Notes: a model not told the origin generated them from the sequence alone. 64,000 bases of DNA from Rotaria sp. Silwood1 (GCA_905250075.1 CAJNOP010000127.1:62001-126000); one strand, 5' to 3'; shown: positions 24,419-36,649, counted from the stretch's first letter. Translations and numbers: made by a program.

Positions 24419-27338
24419 TTTTTAAAAATAATTATCTCGTTTCTTTTTTTTTTATTTCTTTTACCAAGAAGTGCTGATGTTGCAAAAAAACTAAATGGAC
24501 CAACAGTAGACATTATATGTTCAATACCAGATTCTAATGTTGCATTTCCTTGAATAATTAATGTAAATAATTCATATCGAAAACCTTTTTTATATAAATA
24601 TATAGAATTATTTGTTTGATTTGTTTGTTGTTTAATTATTGCATAAATATTATAATTAAGAAGAATTTTTAATATCTCTTGAGATATAAAACCTGATGTA
24701 AATTGTTGCACATCTAAATAAATATCATATAGGTTATTTTGTTTGTTTGTTTTTTTTCTTCGTTTGAAAAGAATAAAAATTACTGCAAGATTATTACGCA
24801 AAATATTTTCAAAAAAAAAGAAACTTCAAAACACCAATTATAAATATAGTTTACGCACCGTTAAAAAATTATATGTACAAACTATAATTAGAATAGAGCA
24901 TGCTGTTAAAATTAGTATATTCATAGTTGAAATGACAATTAGTAATTTGAAAAGCATAGAAATATTCAAAAAACTTACTTGTACTTAAAAATTGAAATAC
25001 AGCTATTTTTAATTGTGGAGATATTGAAGGACCTGATTTGAAAAATTTTATGTTGTAGAATTCAAAAACAAAAATTCTAATCAACCTTTAACAGATCGTT
25101 TAGCTAATGCTGTATAATCCAATGTTTTAGCACGTTTACGTCGAATTTTTCGACGATTATCAGCTAAAAAATATATATATAAATAAAAGTTATTTAAATT
25201 TGTTTTTTTTTTCCTTAGCAATAAAAATGAATTTACTGAAAAGATCTGTTTCTTCTATAATTTCTCTTTGTAAAATTTCTTCAAAAACGTCTTCAAGTGT
25301 AATGATACCAACTGTGGTAGAGACTGGATCAAATTGATCTTCTTCAGTACGAATATCTTGTACCAAAGCAATATGCCAATGTGCTGTAATTTAAAACAAT
25401 AAAATTATTCATATTTTATTAGATGTTAATTGTATTTATACCTTTAAGAAATTCTTGCATTAAATCATATAATGAATCGGTTGCTTTGGCATGACCATAT
25501 GGATCTATTTAGCATTTAAAAAAAATTAAAATAAACATTACGAAATAAAGTTTTACATACGATTGTGAAATTCAAGAACATGTTTTACTGTTAAATGATA
25601 TTGTTCTGGTGTAATTAAAGCAAAATCTCTTAATTTAACAATACCAATAATATTTGATCTGAAAAAGATATAAATATGTAAAATATTTAATCAAATAAAC
25701 AACAAAACACGCAACCTTTCGTTTGAATAAACAGGAATACGTGAATAACCATGTTTATGTACATCAAGTAATAATTCAGCATCTGTTTTACGATCTTTAT
25801 CAAGCATATAAACATCAGGTAACAAAGTCATTGCTTCGCGTACAGTATTCTTACGTAATGAAAGTATACCTTAAAAAGTATAATATTATATAAATATTTT
25901 TCAATTTTAATAGATTTTTTTTCATTTCTAAAACTTTATAAAACTTATAATAGTTTTGATTTTGAGATCATTCGAATAAATTTTTTTTTTTGTCAAATCT
26001 AATCCATTTATTTTACAGTTCTCAATTGCATTCATTTGTTAGTTCAAAGTCCGAGATCCTCAATAAGAAACAAGGTAAAGAAAAAAACTGTACTCAAAGT
26101 TTAAATCAATAGATTTCGATACAATTACGAATTTACATAATATTTAACTACTACTTTCATATACCTATTCAAACTTAAGTAAATATTTATTTTATAAGCA
26201 GATTTCTTTTTTTAACTTACCTGTAATAACATCAAGTTCAGGTTTTTCAATATCAGCATTAATTTTTGTTAACATTCGAGTTATTTGATCACGTGTATAA
26301 GAAGCTGTTACTTCTTGACCAAGAATTTTATTAAGAATAAAACCTAACGGATATGAAATAATTCCTGTTACAATCATCGAACCCCATGTTAAAAGATGTG
26401 TATGTGCACCAATAACTAATCCATAACGAGAACATATAGCTTGTGGAATAATTTCACCCAGAAGTACAATCATTACTGTTGAACCAATAACAGCAAATAA
26501 ACCATGAACAATTGAATCAAGTAAAACTGTTCCTAATGAATTACTTAAAACATTAGCTAAAACAATTGAACATAATAAAAAATTGCCACGTTTTCTTAAT
26601 GGTAAAACACGTTTAGCATAATAACGCATTGAAGAATCATCAGATTCAGCAAGTAAACGTAAATCATCAACACTCAATGACATTAAACCTAAGTTTAAAC
26701 CACTAAATTTCATTCCAAAAAAAAAAAGAAACAACAATAACAAATAATAAAAATATAAAATAATCAATTTTCTTTTACCTAAAAAAACCTGAAAAAACAA
26801 ATAACATCAAAACTAAACATATTTTTGCTGCCAATGGTAATGTAGTTTTTTCTCGGAAGAATGTAAAATATGGTCCTTTTAATTGTGTACCATTTTGTAA
26901 TAAACTGTTATTTAATGATATTTCTATTGATGGTATAAGACAAAGAAATATAGATGAATGAACTTTTGATACACGTTGAAGATGAACATCAAGTTCAATA
27001 ATTGATGCTGATGATAAATTATAAATAGGTGATATAAAATCATTTGATGTACATTCATCTTGTAAAGCTGAAAATGCAATTGAATTATTTTGAAGATTAA
27101 AACCACTTATATAAAGACGAAATTTCTTGTCTGCATTAAGAATCCAACCATGTTTTGGTTCAAATCCAAAAAGTGTTTCTGAATTTGAAGAAAAAACAAG
27201 AAATTGTGTTATGAAAGGTTTATCATTTATAGATTGTAATGGAGATAATGTTGTTGTTGATATTATCTTTGATTTTGATAATACATGAAGAATGTTTAAC
27301 ATAAAAAACAATGTAGAAAATATATGATATGTCATCAT
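22761..27338 (-). CDS. CNNM-type (cyclin M / ancient conserved domain) magnesium-transport protein, 915 aa
   Basis: Twelve exons on the minus strand: 27338-26779, 26702-26221, 25869-25716, 25658-25561, 25504-25442, 25383-25237, 25163-25086, 25032-24979, 24713-24465, 24383-24109, 24033-23599, 22913-22761. They total 2748 nt with consistent phases. A signal peptide occupies about residues 1-22, followed by an N-glycosylatable ectodomain to about 175. The DUF21 membrane domain begins FSGLNLGLMSL and includes GEIIPQAICSRYG. Two CBS domains follow (about 350-500), with HGYSRIPVYSNERSNIIGIV and VGIITLEDVFEEILQREIIE. A cyclic-nucleotide-binding-like domain lies at about 530-720, with SPQLKIAVFQFL and ELFTLIIQGNATLESG. 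The tail is Ser/Asn-rich and probably disordered. CNNM proteins sit in the plasma membrane, promote Mg2+ efflux and bind PRL phosphatases. Length agrees with human members (about 700-950). It shares a 429-bp divergent promoter with the MYCBP-like gene. Which vertebrate CNNM it matches cannot be told. Confidence 0.94.
24387..24413. repeat. 27-bp A/T homopolymer in CNNM intron 9
   Basis: An uninterrupted A run on the plus strand gives T27 on the transcribed strand, immediately upstream of the acceptor of exon 10. It acts as an exaggerated polypyrimidine tract and is likely prone to length change and sequencing error. Confidence 0.9.
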
Positions 27339-27491
27339 AGAAAATAAGTAAAAATGATTGTTATGATGAAAACTATTTCGTTTCGTTCTGATCTAGTTAC
27401 TCATGCATTTTATACTTATTGATGTACTATGTCAAACAGTAAATTAATATTAAGAAATATATTCCGGACGGAATAAGCGATTCTTGTTGGA

Positions 27492-27505
27492 ACAATAGAG
27501 GGCGC
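27492..27505 (+). promoter_or_regulatory. CTCF-like motif ACAATAGAGGGCGC
   Basis: It agrees at 12 of 14 positions with the vertebrate CTCF core consensus CCASYAGRKGGCRS. The AGAGGGCGC core recurs at 34473-34481 near another gene start. Binding is inferred, not shown. Confidence 0.35.
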
Positions 27506-27655
27506 GCTGTTGTATTGTAAAATAGATAAATAAAAACTTTTTATGTTAAAACTTTAAAAAAAAGAAAAAAGAAAGAAATATGAAATAAAAGATTTTCTTT
27601 TTCATCTTCTTACGAAGGCTGTTCGTTATTGAGTAAACGAGAGAAAAGAAACAGA

Positions 27656-27674
27656 AAGAGAGAGAGAGAGAGAA
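27656..27674 (+). repeat. (GA)n tract upstream of MYCBP-like gene
   Basis: About nine GA units lie roughly 95 bp before the start codon, probably in the promoter or 5' UTR. Confidence 0.85.
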
Positions 27675-27767
27675 GGGAGGGAAAATTGTTTACGGACTGA
27701 TTCATATTTATTCATAAAAAAGAACGTAAAGGTTACTTCATTTTTTATATTTCTATATCGAATAAGG

Positions 27768-28124
27768 ATGTCATTAATTCCTCCCAATTCACCAATAATT
27801 GATTGTGTATCAGGTTCATCATCATCATCAGATCGAACATCATCATCATCATCATCATCACCTTCATTATCATTATCAACAGAATTATTTAATCGTTTAC
27901 AAGCTTTTCAAGTCTATTTGGAAATGTCAGGTTCTATTGATGCATTAACAGATTGTGTAACACAACTTAATGTATCATGTTCTGTGTTATATTCATCACC
28001 ACTTGAACAATTTAAAGCTATTCTTCGTTCAAAAATTCCACAAACTATTGAAGCTGATTGTTTACAACAAGAAATTGATGAACTTAAAATACAAATTGCT
28101 CAATTACGTCAAACACAAAATTAA
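27768..28124 (+). CDS. MYCBP (AMY-1)-like protein (118 aa)
   Basis: Single-exon frame starting after an AT-rich leader. Residues 1-38 are a low-complexity Ser-rich tail (SSSSSDRTSSSSSSSPSLSL). Residues about 42-118 resemble c-Myc-binding protein: QAFQVYLEMSGSIDALTDCV matches the family's RRYLEKSGVLDTLTK helix, followed by an EQFKAILRSKIP segment and a C-terminal coiled coil (EADCLQQEIDELKIQIAQL). In animals MYCBP binds Myc and A-kinase anchoring proteins and is also found in cilia. The family is normally about 103 residues, so the Ser-rich N-terminus is an extension. It is divergently transcribed from CNNM. The assignment rests on modest similarity recalled from memory. Confidence 0.7.
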   Translation: MSLIPPNSPIIDCVSGSSSSSDRTSSSSSSSPSLSLSTELFNRLQAFQVYLEMSGSIDALTDCVTQLNVSCSVLYSSPLEQFKAILRSKIPQTIEADCLQQEIDELKIQIAQLRQTQN

Positions 28125-30671
28125 TTAGAATCCGTTTGTTTTGTATGTCTCTTTTTTTTTCTTTTTCTTTTTGATATTGTTATACAATTAGATAAAAACA
28201 AAATAACAATCAATGAATAGATAACAAATAAAAAAAACAAATAGTTACAGTTAGGAAAATAATCTTTTATGGAGAAAAAGAAACATGGATTGATATATTT
28301 TTATTTTTACGAAAAGTAAATAGAATAGATAGAGAAATACTTTTCATTGTATCATAAATGAAAATTCACTTTCATCTAATTCGAACCATACAAAGTCTTT
28401 ATAAATATTTATGATTCCTTTCGGAAGATTTTATTTTCTGTAAGACAAAAGTTTGGCTACGAGTTGTAAAATATAGAATATTTCTTAGGAATATTTATTT
28501 TGTGAAATTTGATCTAAAATAAGTGTTGAAGTATAGGAGTAGAAATTTGAACCATCTCTCACCTCCACAATTGTGACAGACGTCGTTGATATATGATCAT
28601 AAATGCTTTATCAATAACGTTTCGTTATAATAAATGAAATATTTACTTATTGCATTTCTGAAAGATTAAGTGAACAGATATTAAAGTAATACTTCTCAAA
28701 ATAGATAGAATTAAACAATCGTTGTATGATGACAATCGCAGGTACATCGAGCTTGACTTTTTTTTTTTACTCTGCAAGGTTTGCGCTAATATGTTTTTCA
28801 TTTATATGTTAAATTTCTAGAGATGTCATTGATTACGACCTCTAGCATTTTTGCACCGGTAATAGAAAGAGGTATTATTCAGACTGGATTATGCATTAGT
28901 AGGAGAATATCGCCATACTAAGTATTTTGTCCTTAAATACCAATCACATACATTCTGTTTGATAAATGTCAACATAATATTGAAATACATTGTGATGAGA
29001 ACAGTTTGTAATGTCAAAAGAAAGTATTGAAAAATGTTTCTCTAACAAAATGGACTAATCATAAATCGATCATTGAAAAGCTATATTTTTCTTCGAAAGT
29101 AATAATGTTAAATTAATTTATCGTGCAACAAGTAATTTATTTGAATCTTGAGAAGCTTCAACAAGAATGGTGGCGATGACCGTCAAGACACGTAACTGTA
29201 AGTCTATTGGAGGTATTATCAGATCATATATAGATTTTTTTTGTTTAGAGAAATAGACAACGTTTTCGAAACGAAGAACGATCATCTTTAGTGCTTCTGC
29301 TTGAAATCCATTACTATACTATCAGCCTAGCGTACAATATGATAAAATCTATGGGGAGTATAAAATATTATAGGTTAATATCTTTATTTATCTACGATAC
29401 TACATATATTCTAAACTAAGATGGGTGAAAATCTTCAAAGCATTGCCATCACTAAGGACTATCGTATTACTAGTACATCGAATCCTAAATTTCGAAGAAC
29501 CCTATTCTCCATGTGAGTGATTTTCCTATGTATCTGACTATGGGTTATGACTTCACTTCTAGCTAGCTGCCAAGCTATGAATTTAAACCATTTTTATTCT
29601 TGTTTTCTAAGGATAAGTTTTTGAAGTTCATTAGTATTACGTACAATGATTTTTCTTTCTCGTTGCTCTACAACGAGAACTGTTATTCGAATCCTCAGTT
29701 CGTGAAGAATATTTTAGGATTAATAGCTTCAATGAAAGCTAGTGTTCAATTGCGTGTATAGATCTAAATGTTTGGTGATGCATGATTCAACAATAGAAAA
29801 AATGTCAAAACTAATTAGCTGGTAGGAAGAAGAGAAATATTTTCATTCTTCTAATATCAGAGAATGATCTATCTCTACTTCTGTCCTTTGTTGATTCTTC
29901 ACTATAGTCGTAAACTCTTCAGGAAAATGCGAAAGCTTATTCAATGCATGTACACACAAGCGTCGTTATGACTGAGCATACTTGGAAACGCATTACAGGA
30001 TAGACTATATTGATGTTTAATGTGCATAAAATTTAGAGCATGTACATGTTTAACATTGTCAGTGAATACGAGAACATAAGAATGCTTCTGTAAAGAACCC
30101 ACGTGAGTGGATACAAGACATGTTCAGAATGACCAAAAAAATGAAACACATATTGTACGCATACATGAACGCGTCGGACTCTTTCAAAAGGTAAGGTTCA
30201 ATCATACACACTATTACTCTACAAGATGAATTTCTTCACCTACATCTATACCATCCATATAATGAACATCAGATAAATGCTAAGGACGTATGAATATGAA
30301 CTCCAATAACTAAAGATGAATTCGAAAAATTGAACAAAGTTTTTAGACCAATATACTGTGGATATATGAGAGCGATGTCATTTTAATGAGAAATACTTAA
30401 ATACACATCGAAGAAAAAAACTAAATTTATGCATACAATAGCTTGAATATTACTAAAAACCAAAATTTGTATGCTGTCCAAAAATCGCTTTGGTAATAAT
30501 GTTCTTAACTATGACACTTTAGCATTAACATGCAGAATTTAGCAAATTCTAGCCACCTTGCAGGTACACGCTAATAACATTTTCGCTTTTACATGCGAGT
30601 CATATATTCTGTCAATAAATACATTAGAGTGTTGCATACAGTTATTTTCAACAACAAGAGTCATGTGTGGT
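28125..30671. other. Intergenic sequence without recognised genes
   Basis: The left 150 bp is the 3' UTR of the MYCBP-like gene. From about 28700 the base composition is more balanced than in the AT-rich deserts, yet no frame over 60 codons is present. It may consist of old decayed insertions. Nothing specific was recognised. Confidence 0.5.
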
Positions 30672-30680
30672 CTCGCACGT

Positions 30681-31995
30681 CGTAGCTTCTCAAAAGAGAT
30701 ACTTTTTTAATTAAGTATATAGCTATTTAAAAAAGCTATAGCTACTTAAAAAAACACAAATATTCTCAAAAGAGATACTTTATAATTAAACATATAGCTA
30801 TTTAAAAAAGGTACAGCTACTTAAAAAAATCATAGCTATTTAAAGTGTTTCGGCTATTTTAACCACTGCAGCTATCTAAAATTCCCTATAGCTATTTAAA
30901 ATTTCACATAGTTATTGAAAATTTCACATAGTTATTGAAAATATAGCTATTCAAAATTTCAAAATAGATACAAAAAGACAGATGATAAAATCATATAATT
31001 TTTTTTTTTCATCAGACCCTGCTGAATCATCTAATCAAGAAACAAAAGTCTCTATATCATTTAGATTAATTTATAAATGATAGTATGATGATATTATTTT
31101 CATCATCAAATAAAATGACTTTTTTTCATCAAACCCTGCTCAGGTGATAGTTTTTTTTTATCAGAATCATATACTTTATTTTTTTATAAAACTCTCCTCA
31201 ACAATATGATAAAACATACAATGCACTATATGAATGATAAAAGGATTTTTTTTTTCATTCTCGAACCCTGCTCAATTGTATCAGAGAGACATACAAGTTA
31301 GCAGATGATTTCAATATACTTGTAACTGACACTATAGTTATACTTTTTTTTTATCGAAGAATTCTGGTCAATAATGTGATAAACAAAAAATACAACTAAA
31401 TATATATTTTGAATAAAACTAACAATCAGAGTAAAATCAGTTTTTTTTTATCAATAGTTACGCAAGAGTTAAACAGTTACTCACGAAGATGGAACATCTC
31501 TTAGATAATTAAGTAGCTATAGTAGATTTAAATTGCAGTAGGAGAAGCTTAAATAGTTGAAGAAGAATTTAAATAGTCATGGACANNNNNNNNNNATTGC
31601 AATAGGAGAAGTTTAAATAGTTGAAGAAGAATTTAAATAGTCCTGGAAAAATTAAATTGCTACAGACTATGGTGAAGGATTGATTCTAAGATTAAATAGC
31701 TATAGTAGATTTAAATTGCAGTAGGAGAACTTTAAATAGTTGAAGAACAATTTAAATAGTCATGGAAAAATTAAATTGCTATGGAGTATGGTGAAAGATG
31801 GATGGTAAGATTAAATAGCTATAGCAGAATTAAATAGTTGTGGTAGAAATAAATAGCTATAATATAATCAAATTGCTGTAGTAGAATTAAAATAGCTATT
31901 GTAGAATTAAATAGTTGTAATAATAGATTAAATAGGCGGATAGAAAATAGAAGAGAAGGCTATATATTAAAAAGTATCTCTTTTAAGAATGAGCC
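30681..31995. mobile_element. Non-autonomous Mutator-like DNA transposon with 9-bp target duplication
   Basis: The 9-mer CTCGCACGT stands at 30672-30680 and again at 31996-32004. Just inside, the left end CTTCTCAAAAGAGATACTTT and the reverse complement of the right end (TTCTTAAAAGAGATACTTT) form terminal inverted repeats continuing into a shared TATATAGC. The left end is duplicated in tandem with a period of 76 bp (30688 and 30764). The interior has three blocks: repeated TAGCTATTTAAAA units (30710-30960), poly-T plus ATCARACCCTGCT-like repeats (31000-31460), and AAATAGCTATAGTAGA-like units in the opposite sense (31505-31950). There is no transposase frame. A 9-bp duplication is typical of Mutator-like elements. 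Confidence 0.8.
31586..31595. other. Assembly gap (10 N)
   Basis: Ten undetermined bases lie within the repeated interior of the transposon. The flanking text repeats (GGAGAAG, TTTAAATAGTTGAAGAAGAA), so the true number of repeat units is unknown. Confidence 0.99.
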
Positions 31996-32004
31996 CTCGC
32001 ACGT

Positions 32005-32949
32005 ATGTGTAACAATGGCAAATATTTGATTCCTGCAAATACATGGGGATTTTAAGCTTTCGGGTTAAACTTGGTTGTACATATCTTTATATCAGATGTG
32101 ATTTCTAAAGGTTTGCTAGTGTATATCATAAATTTATGCATGACTGTTATTTTATATTTCGTTCGTGTCTCTTTATTGTTCCGTCCTATTTTTTTTAAAG
32201 ATAAATAGCATATAGTGTATTAGTCAATCTTTCTTTTTGATCTTTCTCGTTTTTTTTCTGCTGCCCATATTTTCATTTTTGTAGTCGCAATAGTTTTAAA
32301 AGCAATGCATTAATAGACCATTGAGCATTCTTAAATAAAGAAACACAAGATAATAATTGTCGGGAATAACAGGTGATTTGATGAATAGAATTCTGAGTAT
32401 GAAACAAAAAATAAGTTTGAACTGATTCGAAAAGTTAAACTTCACTGCTAGGAAGAATGCAAACCTTGCAACTGTTATTAAACAAAACACTTTCTTTTTA
32501 CAATCCATTTCATTAGAAAAATCTTTCTATATAATCAACAATTTTTTTTAGGTAATATCGTTACAAAAAAAAACGTTTATAAAATATAAAAATAAAAAAT
32601 TGAATTATTTTGACTATGAACGATGAGTATTTTGAACAAAAAGATATCAGAAATAGTTTTCGATATTATTTACTTGTATAAAAATAATTCAAATAGAAAA
32701 TAAAAATAACGAATAGATTTGTTGAATATTTTTGAATTTGTAATGAAATTCTCTCATTATATCGAATCAAAGATTTTATCGCAAACTTATGCTTGTTTAA
32801 AAAAAAGAATGTACAGATATAAATTGCATGATGTGATGGCTTTACACTTTTTCTTAATAAACAAGGTTAGCAAATATATTTTATCTATAGAAGAATTGAC
32901 TTTTTAGCAAGTTACAGACAAAATAAGTTGTTCTATTTTATTATTCATT
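32005..32949. other. Intergenic sequence, nothing recognised
   Basis: Short frames at 32296-32508 (minus) and 32719-32907 (plus) have no family resemblance or splice context. The right end is the 3' UTR of the minus-strand nuclease gene. Confidence 0.55.
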
Positions 32950-34141
32950 TTAATCATCATCTTCAGATGATTTCGAAAGTAAATCAAGTTCGGCCATTAA
33001 TGGTAAATGATCACTCGGATGTTGTTCATTTGGTAAAGTAAAATCATTATGTATTACTAGTTCCTCATCATTATGCAATGGATTTAATAAATGTAAAGGA
33101 CGCATACGATTACGTTGATAATAAATATAATCAATAGTTCCACAAAAATTATCAACAATTCGTGTAGTAAACGGTATTAAAAATGTATCTTTGTTATAAG
33201 CACTCTCCATGGTATTTTTATACATATGAGGTTCAGTAAGATATTTCCTAGTTTTATTTGAATCACCATCAAACAATGGCAAAAAAATTTCATAAACTTT
33301 TGAATAATAATCAGCTGTATCTGTAAGAAAACCATTTCTAATATAATCATGAACAATTGAATCAGGTGTACTATTAAAATCACCAACAATCACAAACGAT
33401 TGATCACAAGTGTTTTTATGTAGTTGAGTAAGTTCATTAAAAAGAGTACGAATTTGAAAGAATTGTGTAGCAGGTAAAGTATGATTCCAATTTATATGTG
33501 TATTACATATCCAAATTTGTTGTTCTTCTTTGTTTGATACATTTGTCTAAAAACAATCATGTTTATGAAATTAAAAAAAGTTTTCATCTAAATTATAATA
33601 AAACTAAGATTCAACATGCGTATTTGATCATTTTAAAAAAAGAAAATATTGTTACTCTTCAAATATTATTTTGTTTTACCTTTACATTTTGCATTTGAAG
33701 AAGACAGAAGAGAGCAACATTATATGTAGCTAATGATGTTTCTGTTGGAAATTGATCTTGTGCACGATCAAAATAATCTAGTCGGTGTTGATTTATCAAT
33801 TTGAATTTGTCTCGTTTAAAAAATATTACAACACCATCTTTAGCTTTGGTACCACCACGTTTAGCAAAAGTACCTTCATCATATCCCAATTGTAAAAGAA
33901 ATGGACTGAGCCATTGTTGAAAATTTTCTTCATGAATTTCTTGTAAACAAACAATATCGGCATTAAATGATTGCAATTCTTTTTCAAATAATTTCGATCG
34001 ATAAGAAAAATCGAGATGTGTAGGATTTGTTTTTGGAAAATATTGTGATTCAGCAAGATTCGAAGCAAGACAATTATATGTTAAAATAGTAAATGTTGAA
34101 ATAGATGTATGATGATCATCGTTGTTTTTAATACGGATCAT
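32950..34141 (-). CDS. CCR4/Angel-like endonuclease-exonuclease-phosphatase domain protein (352 aa)
   Basis: Two exons, 34141-33680 and 33546-32950, joined in phase 0 by a 133-bp intron. EEP-fold motifs appear in order: LTYNCLA (metal-binding Asn), DIVCLQEIH (catalytic Glu), KDGVVIFFKRDKF, NTHINWN, VIVGDFNSTPDS (Asp/Asn), GTIDYIYY and PSDHLPLMAELDL (catalytic Asp-His). The DFSYRSKLFEKEL segment after the first motif is typical of the CCR4, nocturnin and Angel group, which act on mRNA poly(A) tails or RNA 3' ends in the cytoplasm. There is no LRR region. The frame begins just after an acceptor-like TTTCAG, so a 5' UTR intron is likely. All catalytic positions look intact. Deadenylase versus cyclic-phosphatase activity cannot be told from sequence. 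Confidence 0.88.
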
Positions 34142-34739
34142 TTTTCTGAAACATGAACAATTTTTGTCGTCATTATGTATTAAACAAAGTAGATTGCAGC
34201 CAATATGAAAAGAATATTTGCAAAATAGACATAAATTTTGTTGATAAATGAAAATTTCATAGAAATTAATTAATGCTATAAATAATCTTCATAAATTTCG
34301 ATGAAAATCATAGCTCGAACTACTAAGTGAATGAAACTAAACGTACATTTGTACCTTTATGAAGAATTTATTTGTTCAATAATTGATTGATAAAATTCCA
34401 TAAATATAACTATTAGAATAGTCAGCAAAACCATAGGAACAAACTCAAAGCCAGTCAACAACAGTATTCACTAGAGGGCGCTTATTTTTATTTATATAGG
34501 ACATTTTAAATTTATAACTACTTAATAAGTATCGGTCTGGTTTTACAGTCAAATCAAATGATCACAGTATAATTTACCGTAGAGGTTTTTTCACGTGTAT
34601 GATTTTGTTTTATTCATCTCTCTTATACAACTTTTGTCACTTACGAACAGGATGCTTGATTTTGGTTAAGACGAATTGTCAAATCAATTTTGTTCCTAAC
34701 TGTCTATCAGACCATATGTTTCACACATCTTGTTAGCAG
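34142..34739. promoter_or_regulatory. Upstream region of the CCR4/Angel-like gene
   Basis: It contains the probable 5' UTR intron acceptor next to the start codon and a CTCF-like motif at 34468-34481. No coding sequence is seen. Confidence 0.4.
34468..34481 (+). promoter_or_regulatory. CTCF-like motif TCACTAGAGGGCGC
   Basis: It matches 13 of 14 positions of the vertebrate CTCF core CCASYAGRKGGCRS and lies about 330 bp upstream of the nuclease start codon. It shares the AGAGGGCGC core with 27497-27505. The function is inferred. Confidence 0.4.
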
Positions 34740-35330
34740 CTAGAACAATATGTACACTTCATATTAAATGTTTCCATAAATATGGTTTCGATGGTATAAA
34801 TCTATATTCTTCTAAAGTGATATTTCTCTTGCATTTACTTATTCGAAGTCGATTAAAACCTATTGAAATACCTTTTGCGTTCGATAATACACATAGACAA
34901 TAGTATGAATATATTCATGAGCGAATGAAAAACCAAACTAGGACCTGAACGCCTTTTAATAGGTGTAGATATACATCATTTCCCCGCTATCTACGAATCA
35001 GTTGAACTTGTTGATATAAGATCAACCAATAATCTAATTCTTTATATGATGATACAACTGATGCACAAACTTTATCACGATCAAATTCTAGTTTTATACG
35101 GTTCAAACCATGATCAATTTACATATAAAGAGAAATTTTGTCAATATGTTAAGGAAAATATTATTGTATGAGGATTATGTGTAAGAAAAGAAGTTTCTCA
35201 CAATAATCTAAATACAATTTAAAATGTTGCACGAAAATATTTACATTTGTTTATTATGTTTTGTATTGATACTTGCCACAAAGAATATTTCAATAAAATT
35301 GAATGTTCATGAGCGAAACTTGAAATTGAA
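34740..35330 (+). pseudogene. Possible decayed coding remnant of unknown family
   Basis: Stretches with protein-like character survive in different frames and are broken by stops. One reads KCFHKYGFDGINLYSSK near 34770. Another uninterrupted run of about 75 codons (about 34935-35168) includes LLIGVDIHHFPAIYESVELV and ILVLYGSNHDQFTYKEKF and then meets a TGA. No intact start or full domain exists. The KYGFDGIN phrase is reminiscent of a GH18 strand but lacks the DxDxE motif, so I do not assign a family. Confidence 0.3.
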
Positions 35331-36649
35331 ATCTAAGACGGCAAATATTACTTACGATTGAATGCGACCTCTTTAATTGCTTACTCATTTTTAAGAATTT
35401 ATAAGCTACCTTGGTGGTGATTTGCTAGCAAGATGCTTTTATTGACATAAATGCGCAAGAGAATGTGTTAAGACACATTGGCTGTTTTCTTCCATCTGAG
35501 TGTAGCCTGTAACTGCTCTGTTCTTGTCGTTCGTCTTTGAAATTCATTTTGCACGTGGGTCGTATCATGAGTATGTTCCAAGCATTCGGTATGTTACTTG
35601 CAACTTATGTGCATAAAATAGTACAGAAAGTTTCAATAAACGTTGATGAGATAGACAAGTTAGACTAAAAACTATCATTTCAAAAATGAAGCAAAAAATT
35701 CGAGTTAAATATGAAATCATTTTATGTCGAGCAAGCTTCACATGATTCAAGTATTTTTTTATGTCAAGATAACTTAGTTCAAACTTTGAGGTACCAATTT
35801 AAAACAAATCCGCACCGTTATTCAGGTGTACATAAAAGAAGCATGAATGCTGTTGTTTTTAAATTTTGGATTGCAACAAGATAAATCTCATAATTTTTAC
35901 TCTTGAGAGACTGATATAAAATGGTATATCAAATCCTATAAATTAAGGGCCCCTACTAATTTTTCTCCATGTTTGCATTGAAACTTTTTCAAAATAAAAT
36001 GTTGCGTAGGGTAGACAAACTGTATTCTTAATTTTCAGACACGTACTAGAAACTCTGTTTAGAATTCCAGAAAATGAGATAAACTCATATATTTCACTTT
36101 AGATAATCAGGATTTGTAAATATGTTACTGAGTTTTCAGATTTTCGGAACAATTTGGAAAAAAGATTACTCTTTCGGTTATTTTCTGGTGAACGTGGTAC
36201 TTGACAATCAAGTTGAAAGCTTCAATGTATGAAAAAATTTCAAAGAAAAATTGACATTCTATGATTTGACGCAGTTTTTATCGCTTCTTTTCAACAATTG
36301 CAATTACAGATTTCTGTTGTTTTTTTCGGATCACCAGTTATTAGAATATTATTCATTCCTGTTTTAAAATAGACAAAATATAGAATCTCAGTTTTAGTTA
36401 GCGACTAAGACCAATCTCATAGAAACTGTTTATAATTCACAATATGAAACTGTTTGCTTTATTGACGGAAAAAGTGAAAAACTTTTAAGGTTATTCGTAT
36501 ATTAATGAGTGATTCTAACTTCATAAGATTAGATGCTTTTTGTATTTCTGTGTATAGAATAGTTACGACTCAGTAGTCTCTAATCAATGTTAAATAGTCT
36601 TGCCATTGATCAGTTTTTCTAATTATCTCTAATTAGTTGACGTTATTCT
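35331..36649. other. Intergenic sequence, nothing recognised
   Basis: No credible frame; stop codons are frequent in all frames. Composition is intermediate between genes and deserts. The last hundred bases before 36650 are the probable leader of the B-box gene. Confidence 0.5.

Larger units (their letters stand above)
27339..27767. promoter_or_regulatory. Bidirectional promoter between CNNM and MYCBP-like genes
   Basis: The 429 bp between two divergent start codons must contain both promoters. It holds a GC-rich island (AGAGGGCGCGC at 27497) in very AT-rich surroundings and a purine (GA)n tract before the MYCBP-like start. No clear TATA box at a sensible distance was recognised for either gene. 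Confidence 0.65.

Noticed and set aside
26924-27106. Second frame within CNNM exon 1
   Set aside because: Shadow of the real signal-peptide and ectodomain exon.
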